DNA of 53,362 bases. Origin: ZC4RG19 sp017577565 (GTDB lineage: Bacteria > Actinomycetota > Acidimicrobiia > Acidimicrobiales > VFJN01). This document shows positions 42,809-49,776 of the stretch, one piece after another. The DNA lies in assembly GCA_047459075.1 (NCBI GenBank), contig VSCH01000021.1:1-53362 (forward strand). The letters run 5' to 3'. Numbering within the stretch: the stretch's first letter is position 1; each line of letters starts with the position of its first letter. Under the pieces are notes generated by a model. It was not told where the DNA came from. It searched no databases and saw nothing but the letters and a program-made list of their open reading frames with translations. Made by a program: the position numbers and the translations under genes.

Positions 42809-43753
42809 GTGTCCCAGCAGCCTCCCCCGTCCCCTGGTCCCGCCCCGGGCTGGGGCCCGCCGCCCGGCGGGCAGCCCCCGCCCGGGCCCGTGCCGCCCGC
42901 CGGGCCGACCCCGCCGGGGGCGGCCCCGCCGGGGCCGCCCACCGGCCCGTACGCGCCCGGCCCGCCGACCGGCTACGGCCCCGGCCCGTACCCGCCGGGC
43001 CCCGGCGGCCAGCCGCCCGGCGGCTCGGGCGGCAGCAAGACCGGGCTGATCGTCGTCCTCGTCCTCGTGCTGGCGGCCGTCGGCGTCGGCGCCTACTTCC
43101 TGCTGTCCGGCGACGACGGTGGCAGCGGCCCCGAGGCCGTCGCGGTCCGCTTCGTCGAGGCCGGCATCGAGGGGGACTGCGACGCCTTGCGCGAGACCCT
43201 CCTCATCCCCGAGGACGAGCTGGAGACCTTCGACGAGGACTGCGCCGAGTTCGTCGAGATGATCCAGGAGGGCGGCGACGACGTCGTGGCCGAGGTCCTG
43301 TCGACCTCGATCGAGGACGAGACCGAGGACACCGCGACGGTGGCGGTCGAGTACCGCACCCGCGGCGGCGAGACGCGGACCGACGACCTCGAGCTCGTCC
43401 GGCGCGACGGCAAGTGGCTGGTCGACTTCACCGGCGGCACGTCGATCGAACCCGACATCGACCTGCCCGACATGCCCGACCTGCCAGACATGCCCGACCT
43501 GCCCGACATCGGGGTGCCGGGCGACGACGTCGAGGCCGGGTCGCCGACGCCGCCGCCGCTCGACGACCCCCAGATCGACGACGACCCGACGCTCGAGACG
43601 TACGCCCAGGACTGCTACGACGGCGACATGGTCGCGTGCGACGACCTCTACTGGTCGACCGACATCGGCAGCGCCCTCGAGGAGTACGCCATGTCCTGCG
43701 GCGGCCGCCTGGACCCGTACTACGGCGGCGACTGCGAGGACACGCTCGGCTGA
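42809..43753 (+). CDS. Paralogue 1: Pro-rich single-pass membrane protein with C-terminal Cys module
   Basis: A 314-residue protein: a cytoplasmic Pro/Gly-rich N-terminus of 75 residues (MSQQPPPSPGPAPGWGPPPG), a membrane helix (LIVVLVLVLAAVGVGAYFLL), then an exterior NTF2-like domain containing GDCDALRET, a second Cys in DEDCAEF, and VEYRTRGGETRTDDLELVRRDGKWLVDF. A PDMPDL repeat links to a C-terminal module with four Cys (QDCYDGDMVACDDLYWSTD, SCGGR, GGDCEDTLG). No function is assigned. GTG 42809 follows CAGGAGAG. First of five tandem paralogues. Confidence 0.82.
   Translation: MSQQPPPSPGPAPGWGPPPGGQPPPGPVPPAGPTPPGAAPPGPPTGPYAPGPPTGYGPGPYPPGPGGQPPGGSGGSKTGLIVVLVLVLAAVGVGAYFLLSGDDGGSGPEAVAVRFVEAGIEGDCDALRETLLIPEDELETFDEDCAEFVEMIQEGGDDVVAEVLSTSIEDETEDTATVAVEYRTRGGETRTDDLELVRRDGKWLVDFTGGTSIEPDIDLPDMPDLPDMPDLPDIGVPGDDVEAGSPTPPPLDDPQIDDDPTLETYAQDCYDGDMVACDDLYWSTDIGSALEEYAMSCGGRLDPYYGGDCEDTLG
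43466..43501 (+). repeat. Two tandem 18-bp units encoding PDMPDL
   Basis: Positions 43466-43483 and 43484-43501 are identical except for one base and are followed by a partial third unit. They form the acidic Pro/Asp spacer of paralogue 1. Confidence 0.8.
43551..43597 (+). repeat. 47-bp exact direct repeat, copy 1
   Basis: Identical base for base to 45907-45953, encoding PPLDDPQIDDDPTLE at the start of the C-terminal Cys module in paralogues 1 and 4. Synonymous positions are also identical. Confidence 0.9.
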
Positions 43754-43759
43754 CCTGGC

Positions 43760-43794
43760 GCGGGGGCCCGGGCGCGCCCGTGCCCGGCCCCCGC
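43760..43794 (+). terminator. GC-rich hairpin after paralogue 1
   Basis: GCGGGGGCCCGGGC pairs with GCCCGGCCCCCGC around an 8-nt loop with one bulged C, starting 7 bp after the stop. No T-run. A related sequence (GTGCCCGGCCCCGC) occurs after paralogue 2, so the intergenic region was duplicated with the genes. Confidence 0.45.
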
Positions 43795-43868
43795 CTGTCA
43801 CCGACCACGGCGGGCGGACCGCATCCCGAGACGGACAGCGAACCGAGGAGTTGAGACAGGAGGGATCC

Positions 43869-44447
43869 GTGTCCCGACAGCCTCCCGCGCCCCCTGGTCC
43901 GGTCCCGAACGGCTCCCAGCCGGACGGCAGTCCGCCCGCGCCCCCGCCCGGCCCCGGCGGCGCCGTGCCGCCGGCCCCGCCGAGGGGCAGGAGGACGGCG
44001 CTCGTCGTCGTGGCCGTCGCCGTGCTGGCGGTGGTCGGCGTCGGGGCGTACCTCCTGCTGTCGGGCGACGACGGCGGGGGACCGGACAGCCCCGAGGAGG
44101 CCGTGACCCGCATGGTCGAGGCCCTCGCCGAGGGCGACTGCGAGGCGCTCATGGACGTCGTGCTGGTGCCCGACGACTTCCCCGGCGACAGGTCGATGCT
44201 CGTCGAGGAGTGCGAGGCGAACCTGCTGCCCGAGCTGGAGGAGGAGGACGCGGTGCCGGCCGAGGTCCTCTCGATGGAGGTCGAGGAGGAGGGCGAGGGC
44301 CGGGTGACGGTCGTCGCGGACTTCCGCACCCGCAGTGGCGAGGAGAACACGACCTCCCCGATCCCCGTCGTGCGCCGCGACGGCCGGTGGCTGGTCGACG
44401 CCACGTCCGCCTTCCAGGACCTCGGCGGGTCGGGCACCGAGGGCTGA
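43869..44447 (+). CDS. Paralogue 2: short Pro-rich single-pass membrane protein
   Basis: A 192-residue paralogue lacking the C-terminal Cys module. Pro-rich N-terminus (MSRQPPAPPGPVPNGSQPDG), membrane helix (ALVVVAVAVLAVVGVGAYLLL), and an NTF2-like exterior domain with GDCEALMDVVLVP, a second Cys in LVEECEANL, and FRTRSGEENTT followed by VVRRDGRWLVDA. Function unknown. GTG 43869 is chosen because AGGAGGG precedes it and it aligns with the MSxQ start of the paralogues; an upstream ATG at 43851 would overlap the ribosome site. Confidence 0.82.
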   Translation: MSRQPPAPPGPVPNGSQPDGSPPAPPPGPGGAVPPAPPRGRRTALVVVAVAVLAVVGVGAYLLLSGDDGGGPDSPEEAVTRMVEALAEGDCEALMDVVLVPDDFPGDRSMLVEECEANLLPELEEEDAVPAEVLSMEVEEEGEGRVTVVADFRTRSGEENTTSPIPVVRRDGRWLVDATSAFQDLGGSGTEG

Positions 44448-44566
44448 GCAGGCACCTGCGGGCCGGGGCGCGGCCGCGTGCCCGGCCCCGCACCCGACCC
44501 GACCACGGCGGCGGGTCGCGGCCCTGATCGACGCGCACGAGAGACGAGACGAGACAGGAGGCCTCC

Positions 44567-45067
44567 GTGTCCCAGCAGACGCCCCCGCTCCCCGGCCCCG
44601 CGCCGGACGCGGGCCCGACCGCGCCACCGCCGGGTCGACCGCGGGGCACCAGGGCCGCGCTCGTCGTCGCCGCCGTGGTCGTGGTGGCCGCGGTCGTCGT
44701 CGCCGTCGTCCTGCTGACCGGTGGCGACGGCGGCGGCGCCGACGACCCCGAGGCGGTCGCCACCCGGTTCGTCGAGGGCGTGGTCGACGGTGACTGCGAC
44801 GCGATCCTCGACACGCTCCTGCTGCCCGACGTCGAGGCGGCCGCCCTCGAGGAGGAGTGCGAGCAGTTCGTCCTGGGCGGCTTCCACGAGAGCGGGGAGG
44901 ACGTGCCGGTCGAGGTCCTCTCGCTGGAGGTCGAGCAGGACGGCGACGACCGGGCGACGGCGGTGGCGGAGTTCCGCACCCGCGGCGGGGAGGAGCGCAC
45001 CACCGACCCGATCCCCATGGTCCGCCGCGACGGCCGGTGGCTGATCGACGGGATGGCCTTCGACTGA
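44567..45067 (+). CDS. Paralogue 3: short Pro-rich single-pass membrane protein
   Basis: A 166-residue paralogue, the shortest. N-terminus MSQQTPPLPGPAPDAGPTAP, helix (ALVVAAVVVVAAVVVAVVLL), and an exterior domain with GDCDAILDTLLLP, a second Cys in LEEECEQF, and FRTRGGEERTTDPIPMVRRD ending GRWLIDGMAFD. The leader GAGACAGGAGG-N5-GTG matches that of paralogue 2 almost exactly. Function unknown. Confidence 0.82.
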   Translation: MSQQTPPLPGPAPDAGPTAPPPGRPRGTRAALVVAAVVVVAAVVVAVVLLTGGDGGGADDPEAVATRFVEGVVDGDCDAILDTLLLPDVEAAALEEECEQFVLGGFHESGEDVPVEVLSLEVEQDGDDRATAVAEFRTRGGEERTTDPIPMVRRDGRWLIDGMAFD

Positions 45068-45095
45068 CCCGGTCCGAGACAGCGCAGGAGGTCCC

Positions 45096-46112
45096 GTGTC
45101 CCAGCAACCTCCCTCGTCCGACGCTCCCGCCCCCGGGTGGGGCCCACCGCAGGGCAGCCCGGCGCCCGCGCCGGGCGCGCCGCCGCCCGGACCCGTGCCG
45201 CCCGCCGGGCCGGGCGCGCCGGGCCCGGTGCCGCCCGGGCCGCCGCCGGGCCCCTCCGCCCCGGGGCCGTACCAGCCGGGCCCGATCGGCCAGCCGCCGG
45301 GTGGGTCCGGCGGTGGCAGGGCCGGGCTGGTCGTCGTGCTCGTCCTCGTGCTGGCGGTCGTGGGCGTCGGCGCGTTCGTGCTGCTGTCCGGTGACGACGA
45401 CGACGGCAGTGGTGGCGGAGGTGGCGGCCGCGGCGACGGCCCCGAGGAGGTCGCCGTCCGGTACGTCGAGGCCCTCGCCGAGGGTGACTGCGACGCCCTG
45501 CGGGAGACGATGACCGTGCCCGACGAGCTGGCCCGCGAGTGGGACGAGCAGTGCGCGCAGCTCGTGGACCTCGTCGAGAGGGATGCCGACGACGTGCCGG
45601 TCGAGGTGCTGTCGACGGAGCTCGAGGAGGAGTCCGGGGACCGCGCCACGGTGGCGGTCGAGTACCGCACCCGCGGGGGCGACACGGACACCGTCGACCT
45701 CGCCGTCGTCCGCCGGGACGGCCGGTGGCTGGTCGACGCCATGCTCTTCGAGCCGCAGGGGCCGGACGACGTCTCCGACGACGTCGACGACGGGTGGGGC
45801 GATCCCGCCGACCGGCTGCCCGACCCGAACCCGGAGCTGCCGAGCCCGACCGATCCGTGGGACGCGGGCGACGACGAGGTCGCGGTCGATCCCGGCCCGC
45901 CGACGTCGCCGCCGCTCGACGACCCCCAGATCGACGACGACCCGACGCTCGAGGCCCACGCCCGGGCCTGCCACGACGGCGACATGTGGGCCTGCGACGA
46001 GCTCTGGTACTCGACCGACCTGAACAGCGAGCTCGAGGCGTACGCCGAGACGTGCGGCGGCCGGGTCCCGGAGGGCGGCCTGGGCGGCGACTGCGAGGAC
46101 GTCCTCGGCTGA
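45096..46112 (+). CDS. Paralogue 4: Pro-rich single-pass membrane protein with C-terminal Cys module
   Basis: A 338-residue paralogue with the same plan as paralogue 1: Pro-rich N-terminus (MSQQPPSSDAPAPGWGPPQG), helix (LVVVLVLVLAVVGVGAFVLL), Gly-rich linker, exterior domain (GDCDALRETMTVP, DEQCAQLVD, VEYRTRGGDTDTVDLAVVRR), and the C-terminal module (ACHDGDMWACDELWYSTD, TCGGR, GGDCEDVLG). Only 28 bp separate it from paralogue 3, so the two are cotranscribed. It shares a 47-bp exact repeat with paralogue 1. Confidence 0.82.
   Translation: MSQQPPSSDAPAPGWGPPQGSPAPAPGAPPPGPVPPAGPGAPGPVPPGPPPGPSAPGPYQPGPIGQPPGGSGGGRAGLVVVLVLVLAVVGVGAFVLLSGDDDDGSGGGGGGRGDGPEEVAVRYVEALAEGDCDALRETMTVPDELAREWDEQCAQLVDLVERDADDVPVEVLSTELEEESGDRATVAVEYRTRGGDTDTVDLAVVRRDGRWLVDAMLFEPQGPDDVSDDVDDGWGDPADRLPDPNPELPSPTDPWDAGDDEVAVDPGPPTSPPLDDPQIDDDPTLEAHARACHDGDMWACDELWYSTDLNSELEAYAETCGGRVPEGGLGGDCEDVLG
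45907..45953 (+). repeat. 47-bp exact direct repeat, copy 2
   Basis: Partner of 43551-43597, 2356 bp apart, in the same coding context of paralogue 4. Confidence 0.9.
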
Positions 46113-46116
46113 GCCG

Positions 46117-46153
46117 GGTGCGCGACCGCCGGACCCGGTCGCGCACCTAGCCT
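46117..46153 (+). promoter_or_regulatory. 11-bp dyad plus GGTCGCGC-N3-TAGCCT before paralogue 5
   Basis: GGTGCGCGACC (46117-46127) and GGTCGCGCACC (46137-46147) are exact reverse complements around 9 nt, directly abutting a TAGCCT -10 (46148-46153). The element begins 4 bp after the paralogue 4 stop, so it may also terminate that transcript. It mirrors the arrangement before paralogue 1. Confidence 0.5.
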
Positions 46154-46254
46154 CTCGCCCCGCTCGTCGGGCGGTGCAGGCGGCCGGCCGGTGCCGGCAC
46201 CCGACGCCGCCCGTCGAGCCGCGTCCACCGTCTCGCATACCAGGAGGTGCTCTC

Positions 46255-46926
46255 GTGACCCGACCACCGTCGCAGGCCCCCGGGGCCGTCCCGGTCGGGG
46301 GACCGCCGCCGGGCGGACCGGCCGGCCCGCCGTCCGGCGCGCCCGGGCCCGTCTCGCCGCCGGGGCCCGTGCCGCTCCCCGACGCCCCGGCACCCACGAC
46401 GAGGCGCCGCCGGGTGCTGCTCGTCGTCGCCACGGTCGTCGCCGTGGGGTTGGCCGTCGCCGGCTACCGGGCGCTGTTCGGCGACGACGGCGACGGTCCG
46501 GCCGATGTGGCCGCCCGCTTCGTGGAGGCCCGCATCGAGGGCGACTGCGACGGGCTGCGCGAGACCGTGAACATGCTGGACGACGACCTGGCGTCCTTCG
46601 ACGAGGACTGCGTCGGGTGGTTCGCCGACGGCGACGCCCTCGAGCGTGACTCCGCGCCGGCCGAACTGCTCTCGACGTCGGTCGTGGAGGGCACGGAGAG
46701 CCCGACCGGGGCGTTCGTCGAGGTCGTCTACCGCGATCGCGGTGGCGAGGTCCGGAGGTCGAACCTGATCGTGCACCGCAGCAGCCCGGACGACGAGTGG
46801 CGGGTGTCGCTCCTGGGGCCGGTGCACGGCGACCTGCCCGACGCCGGCGAGGGACCGGTGACGCGGCCCGGGATCGACGTGCCCGAGGCGCCGCAGCTCC
46901 CGGGGCTGCCTGGCGACGGCTCCTGA
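46255..46926 (+). CDS. Paralogue 5: divergent Pro-rich single-pass membrane protein
   Basis: A 223-residue, most divergent member. N-terminus MTRPPSQAPGAVPVGGPPPG, helix (VLLVVATVVAVGLAVAGYRALF), and an exterior domain retaining GDCDGLRETVNML and the second Cys (DEDCVGWF), but with VVYRDRGGEVRRSNLIVHRS instead of the VRRDGRWLVD end. No Cys module; a Pro-rich tail follows. GTG 46255 follows CAGGAGGTGC. It has its own promoter-like element, so it may be regulated separately. Function unknown. Confidence 0.8.
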   Translation: MTRPPSQAPGAVPVGGPPPGGPAGPPSGAPGPVSPPGPVPLPDAPAPTTRRRRVLLVVATVVAVGLAVAGYRALFGDDGDGPADVAARFVEARIEGDCDGLRETVNMLDDDLASFDEDCVGWFADGDALERDSAPAELLSTSVVEGTESPTGAFVEVVYRDRGGEVRRSNLIVHRSSPDDEWRVSLLGPVHGDLPDAGEGPVTRPGIDVPEAPQLPGLPGDGS

Positions 46927-46980
46927 GGTGCCGGCCGCCGGGCCCCGCCCGGCGGCCTGGCCCGTCCCCCACAACATCGG

Positions 46981-47009
46981 TATTGTCCACCGGACAGGTG
47001 GGAATGGTG
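46981..47009 (+). promoter_or_regulatory. TATTGT -10 and overlapping inverted repeat before the TSUP gene
   Basis: TATTGT (46981-46986) shares its last bases with an exact 7-bp inverted repeat GTCCACC-N14-GGTGGAC (46985-47012), inside which lies CCACC-N5-GGTGG. A site placed over the transcription start suggests repression of the permease gene. Regulator unknown. Confidence 0.4.
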
Positions 47010-47046
47010 GACCAGGTCGGTCCCCACGCCGCCCGAGGAGGTGCAC

Positions 47047-47934
47047 GTGCGGCGACTGCTCGTCTTCGCCTTGGCCGGGCTGTTCGGGCAGCTCGTCGAC
47101 GGCGCCCTCGGCATGGCCTTCGGGGTCACCACCAGCACCGTCCTGCTCACCAACGGCTTCTCGCCGGCCGTGGCCTCGGCGAGCGTGCACCTGGCCGAGG
47201 TGGGCACGACCCTCACCTCCGGCATCTCGCACTGGCGGTTCGGCAACGTGTCCTGGCCGCTGGTCCGCCGCATCGGCATCCCCGGGGCGATCGGGGCCTT
47301 CGCCGGGGCGACGGTCCTCAGCTCCCTCACCGGCCCCTGGCTGAAGCCGGGGGTCGCGCTCGTGCTGCTGGCGCTGGGCGGCGTCGTGATCGTGCGGTCG
47401 GTGCGGGGCGACCTGCACGGCGAGCGCCACGACCCGGGCGACCTCCGCCGCCGGCTGCTGGCCCCGCTCGGCCTCGGCGCCGGTTTCGTCGACGCCGTCG
47501 GCGGGGGCGGCTGGGGCCCCGTGGCCACCCCGACGCTCCTCGCCGCCGGGCGGGTCGAGCCCCGCCTGGTCATCGGCTCGGTGTCGGCCGCCGAGCTGCT
47601 CGTCACGCTGGCGGCGAGCGCCGGCTTCCTGGCCGGCCTCGGCGGTCAGGGCGTCGAGCTGCCGCTGGTGGTCGCGCTGCTGGTCGGGGGGTCGGTGGCG
47701 GCGCCGGTGGCGGCGTGGCTCGTGCGCCACGCCGACGCCTCGGTGCTCGGCGTCGTCGTCGGCACGCTGCTGCTGGTCACGAACGTGCGCACGCTCATGC
47801 TCGAGCTCGGCACGCCGGGCCCCGTGCGGTGGCCGGTGCTGCTCGCCGTCGGGGCCGCCGGCGTCGCCCTCGCCCTGCGGGTGCGGCAGCAGCGCCGACA
47901 GGCCGCCGTCGCCCAGGTGCCGGTGCCCGCCTGA
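47047..47934 (+). CDS. TSUP-family membrane transporter (TauE/SafE-like)
   Basis: A 295-residue permease with about eight hydrophobic helices in two similar halves. Family landmarks are GLFGQLVDGALGMAFG in the first half and GFVDAVGGGGWGPVATPTLL in the second. TSUP proteins export or import organosulfur compounds, sulfite or related anions. GTG 47047 stands six bases after GAGGAG; the GTG at 47041 adjoins the ribosome site and is rejected. Confidence 0.86.
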   Translation: MRRLLVFALAGLFGQLVDGALGMAFGVTTSTVLLTNGFSPAVASASVHLAEVGTTLTSGISHWRFGNVSWPLVRRIGIPGAIGAFAGATVLSSLTGPWLKPGVALVLLALGGVVIVRSVRGDLHGERHDPGDLRRRLLAPLGLGAGFVDAVGGGGWGPVATPTLLAAGRVEPRLVIGSVSAAELLVTLAASAGFLAGLGGQGVELPLVVALLVGGSVAAPVAAWLVRHADASVLGVVVGTLLLVTNVRTLMLELGTPGPVRWPVLLAVGAAGVALALRVRQQRRQAAVAQVPVPA

Positions 47935-47970
47935 GCCCGCCGGTCCCGCCGGCGCCGTCGGTCGGGGTCG

Positions 47971-48582
47971 TCACCAGCCCCGGTCGATCCACTCCTGCAG
48001 GTGCGGGCGCTCGGTGCCGATCGTCGTCGGGTCGCCGTGGCCGGGCAGCACCTCGGTCTCGGGGGCGAGCGTGAACAGCTTCCGGTCGATCGAGTCGATG
48101 ATCGCCGCGAAGTCCCCGCCGGGGAACTTCGTGGCGCCCGGCCCACCGGGGAAGAGCGTGTCCCCGCTGAACAGGACCGGCGCCCCCTCGATCAGGAAGC
48201 ACATCGAGCCCGGCGTGTGCCCGGGCGTGTGGATCGTGCGCAGCCGCAGCCGGCCCACCCGGACCACCGACTCGTCCTCGAGGATCTGGTCGTAGGACGG
48301 CAGCATGTCGGCGTCCTCGGCGGTGACGTGGACCTCGTAGCCGGCGTCGCGCAGCTCGGGCACGGCCTGGATGTGGTCCCAGTGCCCGTGGGTCTCGAGC
48401 ACCGACCGCACGCCGAGGCGGCGGCAGAGGTCGAGCAGCCGGTCGTGCTCGTTGGCCGCGTCGAGCAGGACGGCCTCGCCCGTCTGCGTGCACCGCAGGA
48501 CGTAGACGTTGTTGTCCAGCGGCCCCACGACGACCTTGTGGATCTCGTAGCCGTCACCGGCGCGGAACAGCGTGCCGCTCAT
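47971..48582 (-). CDS. Glyoxalase II-like MBL-fold hydrolase
   Basis: A 203-residue metallo-beta-lactamase-fold hydrolase. Metal motif THGHWDH (about 65-71), then HTPGHTPGSMCFL, SGDTLFPGGPGAT and LPGHGDPTTIGTE, typical of small hydroxyacylglutathione-hydrolase-like thioesterases of actinobacteria, possibly acting on mycothiol or bacillithiol adducts, or on persulfides. ATG 48582 has a CAGACT box ending 6 nt before it (48594-48589), suggesting a leaderless transcript. Divergent from the redox operon, convergent with the TSUP gene. Confidence 0.86.
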   Translation of the reverse strand: MSGTLFRAGDGYEIHKVVVGPLDNNVYVLRCTQTGEAVLLDAANEHDRLLDLCRRLGVRSVLETHGHWDHIQAVPELRDAGYEVHVTAEDADMLPSYDQILEDESVVRVGRLRLRTIHTPGHTPGSMCFLIEGAPVLFSGDTLFPGGPGATKFPGGDFAAIIDSIDRKLFTLAPETEVLPGHGDPTTIGTERPHLQEWIDRGW

Positions 48583-48644
48583 GCGGCCAGTCTGCCGCGC
48601 GCGGGGGTGGGGCGGCACCGGAGGCAGCGGGCGCCGCGTTGACA

Positions 48645-48650
48645 TATGGT
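48645..48650 (+). promoter_or_regulatory. -10 box TATGGT of the molybdenum redox operon
   Basis: TATGGT preceded by a TTGAC stretch in the divergent region. An in-frame ATG (48646) lies inside this box and so is unlikely to be a start; ATG 48682 with GAGGGAG upstream is preferred. Confidence 0.45.
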
Positions 48651-48681
48651 GCACGCGTCGCCACGTGAGGGAGCCGTCCCC

Positions 48682-49776
48682 ATGGCCGTGACCGCCCAGC
48701 CCGAGCCCCGTCCCGCCCCCGCCGGACGCCCCTGGCTGGCGGGCCTCGACCGGCGGGGGGTGCTGGTGGGCGGCGGGCTGGTCGTGCTGCTGCTCGTCCT
48801 CGTCTACGTGGGCAGCGAGGGCCTGCGGTGGTTCGACGCGGCGCTCGCCGGCTACCTCGTGGGCACCCTGCTCGCCGTCTTCGGCACCGCCTACCGGTAC
48901 GTCGTCTGGGTCGAGCGGCCGCCGACGCGGGCGCTGCGGGCACGGGGCTGGCAGGCCTTCTGGGGGAGCGGGCGGCGGTTGCGCAACCTCGCCCGCCTGC
49001 CCGACGTGCTCTGGACCCGCCTGGTGGGGCAGGGGTTCATCCGGTCCCGGTCCCTCAGCCGGTGGATCGCCCACCAGTGCGTGTTCTGGGGCTGCGTGCT
49101 CGCCGCCCTGGTCACCTTCCCGCTGACCTTCGGCTGGCTGCACTTCGAGTCGGTCGGCCAGGACGACGCCCGCTACCGGGCCTTCGTCGCCGGTCTCGGC
49201 ACGGTCGAGTTCGAGAGCCGGAGCGTGGCCGGCTGGCTGATGTTCCACGCGCTCGACGTGGCGGCGGTGCTCGTGCTCGTCGGCGTGTTCACCTTCCTCG
49301 TGCGCCGCCTGCGCGACCCGGGTGCCCTGGCGGTCGAGCGCAGCGGCGACTTCCTCGTACTGGCCGGCCTGTTCGCCGTGTCGGTCACCGGCCTCATGCT
49401 CACCGTGTCGAGCCTGTGGATGGACGGCCGCTTCTACACGTTCCTCACCAACGTCCACGCGGCCACCGTCATCCTCGGGCTGCTCTACATCCCCTTCGGC
49501 AAGCTGTTCCACATCTTCCAGCGGCCGGGCACCGTCGGGCTCGCCTACACGAAGGAGCGCTGGGCCCACGAGGAGGCGGCGACCTGCCGGGGGTGCGGCG
49601 AGCCGTACGCGCCCGCCACCCAGGTGGACGACCTCCGCCGGGTGCTGCCGGAGCTGGGGTTCGACTACCGCATCGACCCGGCCCGCGGCGGGGGCGACCA
49701 CCTGGGGTTCTGCCCCCGCTGCCGGCGGGCGCTCGTCGCCCGGGCCCAGTCGCTGCGGGTCGGGGGGTTCGGCTGA
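48682..49776 (+). CDS. b-type cytochrome-like membrane subunit with zinc-ribbon tail
   Basis: A 364-residue membrane protein with about five or six helices. Histidines suited to heme lie in IAHQCVFWGC, MFHALDVAAV and NVHAATVILGLLYIPFGKLFHIF, the last resembling NarI/HdrE-type cytochromes. The C-terminal cytoplasmic domain has CRGCGEPY and CPRCRRA, two CxxC pairs forming a probable zinc ribbon. It probably links the molybdenum enzyme to the quinone pool. Its stop overlaps the start of the molybdopterin gene (TGATG). Confidence 0.78.
   Translation: MAVTAQPEPRPAPAGRPWLAGLDRRGVLVGGGLVVLLLVLVYVGSEGLRWFDAALAGYLVGTLLAVFGTAYRYVVWVERPPTRALRARGWQAFWGSGRRLRNLARLPDVLWTRLVGQGFIRSRSLSRWIAHQCVFWGCVLAALVTFPLTFGWLHFESVGQDDARYRAFVAGLGTVEFESRSVAGWLMFHALDVAAVLVLVGVFTFLVRRLRDPGALAVERSGDFLVLAGLFAVSVTGLMLTVSSLWMDGRFYTFLTNVHAATVILGLLYIPFGKLFHIFQRPGTVGLAYTKERWAHEEAATCRGCGEPYAPATQVDDLRRVLPELGFDYRIDPARGGGDHLGFCPRCRRALVARAQSLRVGGFG

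Noticed and set aside
43466..43501. Tandem 18-bp units as a CRISPR-like or mobile repeat
   Set aside because: They are in frame, encode PDMPDL in a linker and have no spacers.
48646..48681. ATG 48646 as start of the cytochrome subunit
   Set aside because: It falls within the likely -10 (TATGGT); ATG 48682 has a good GAGGGAG upstream.
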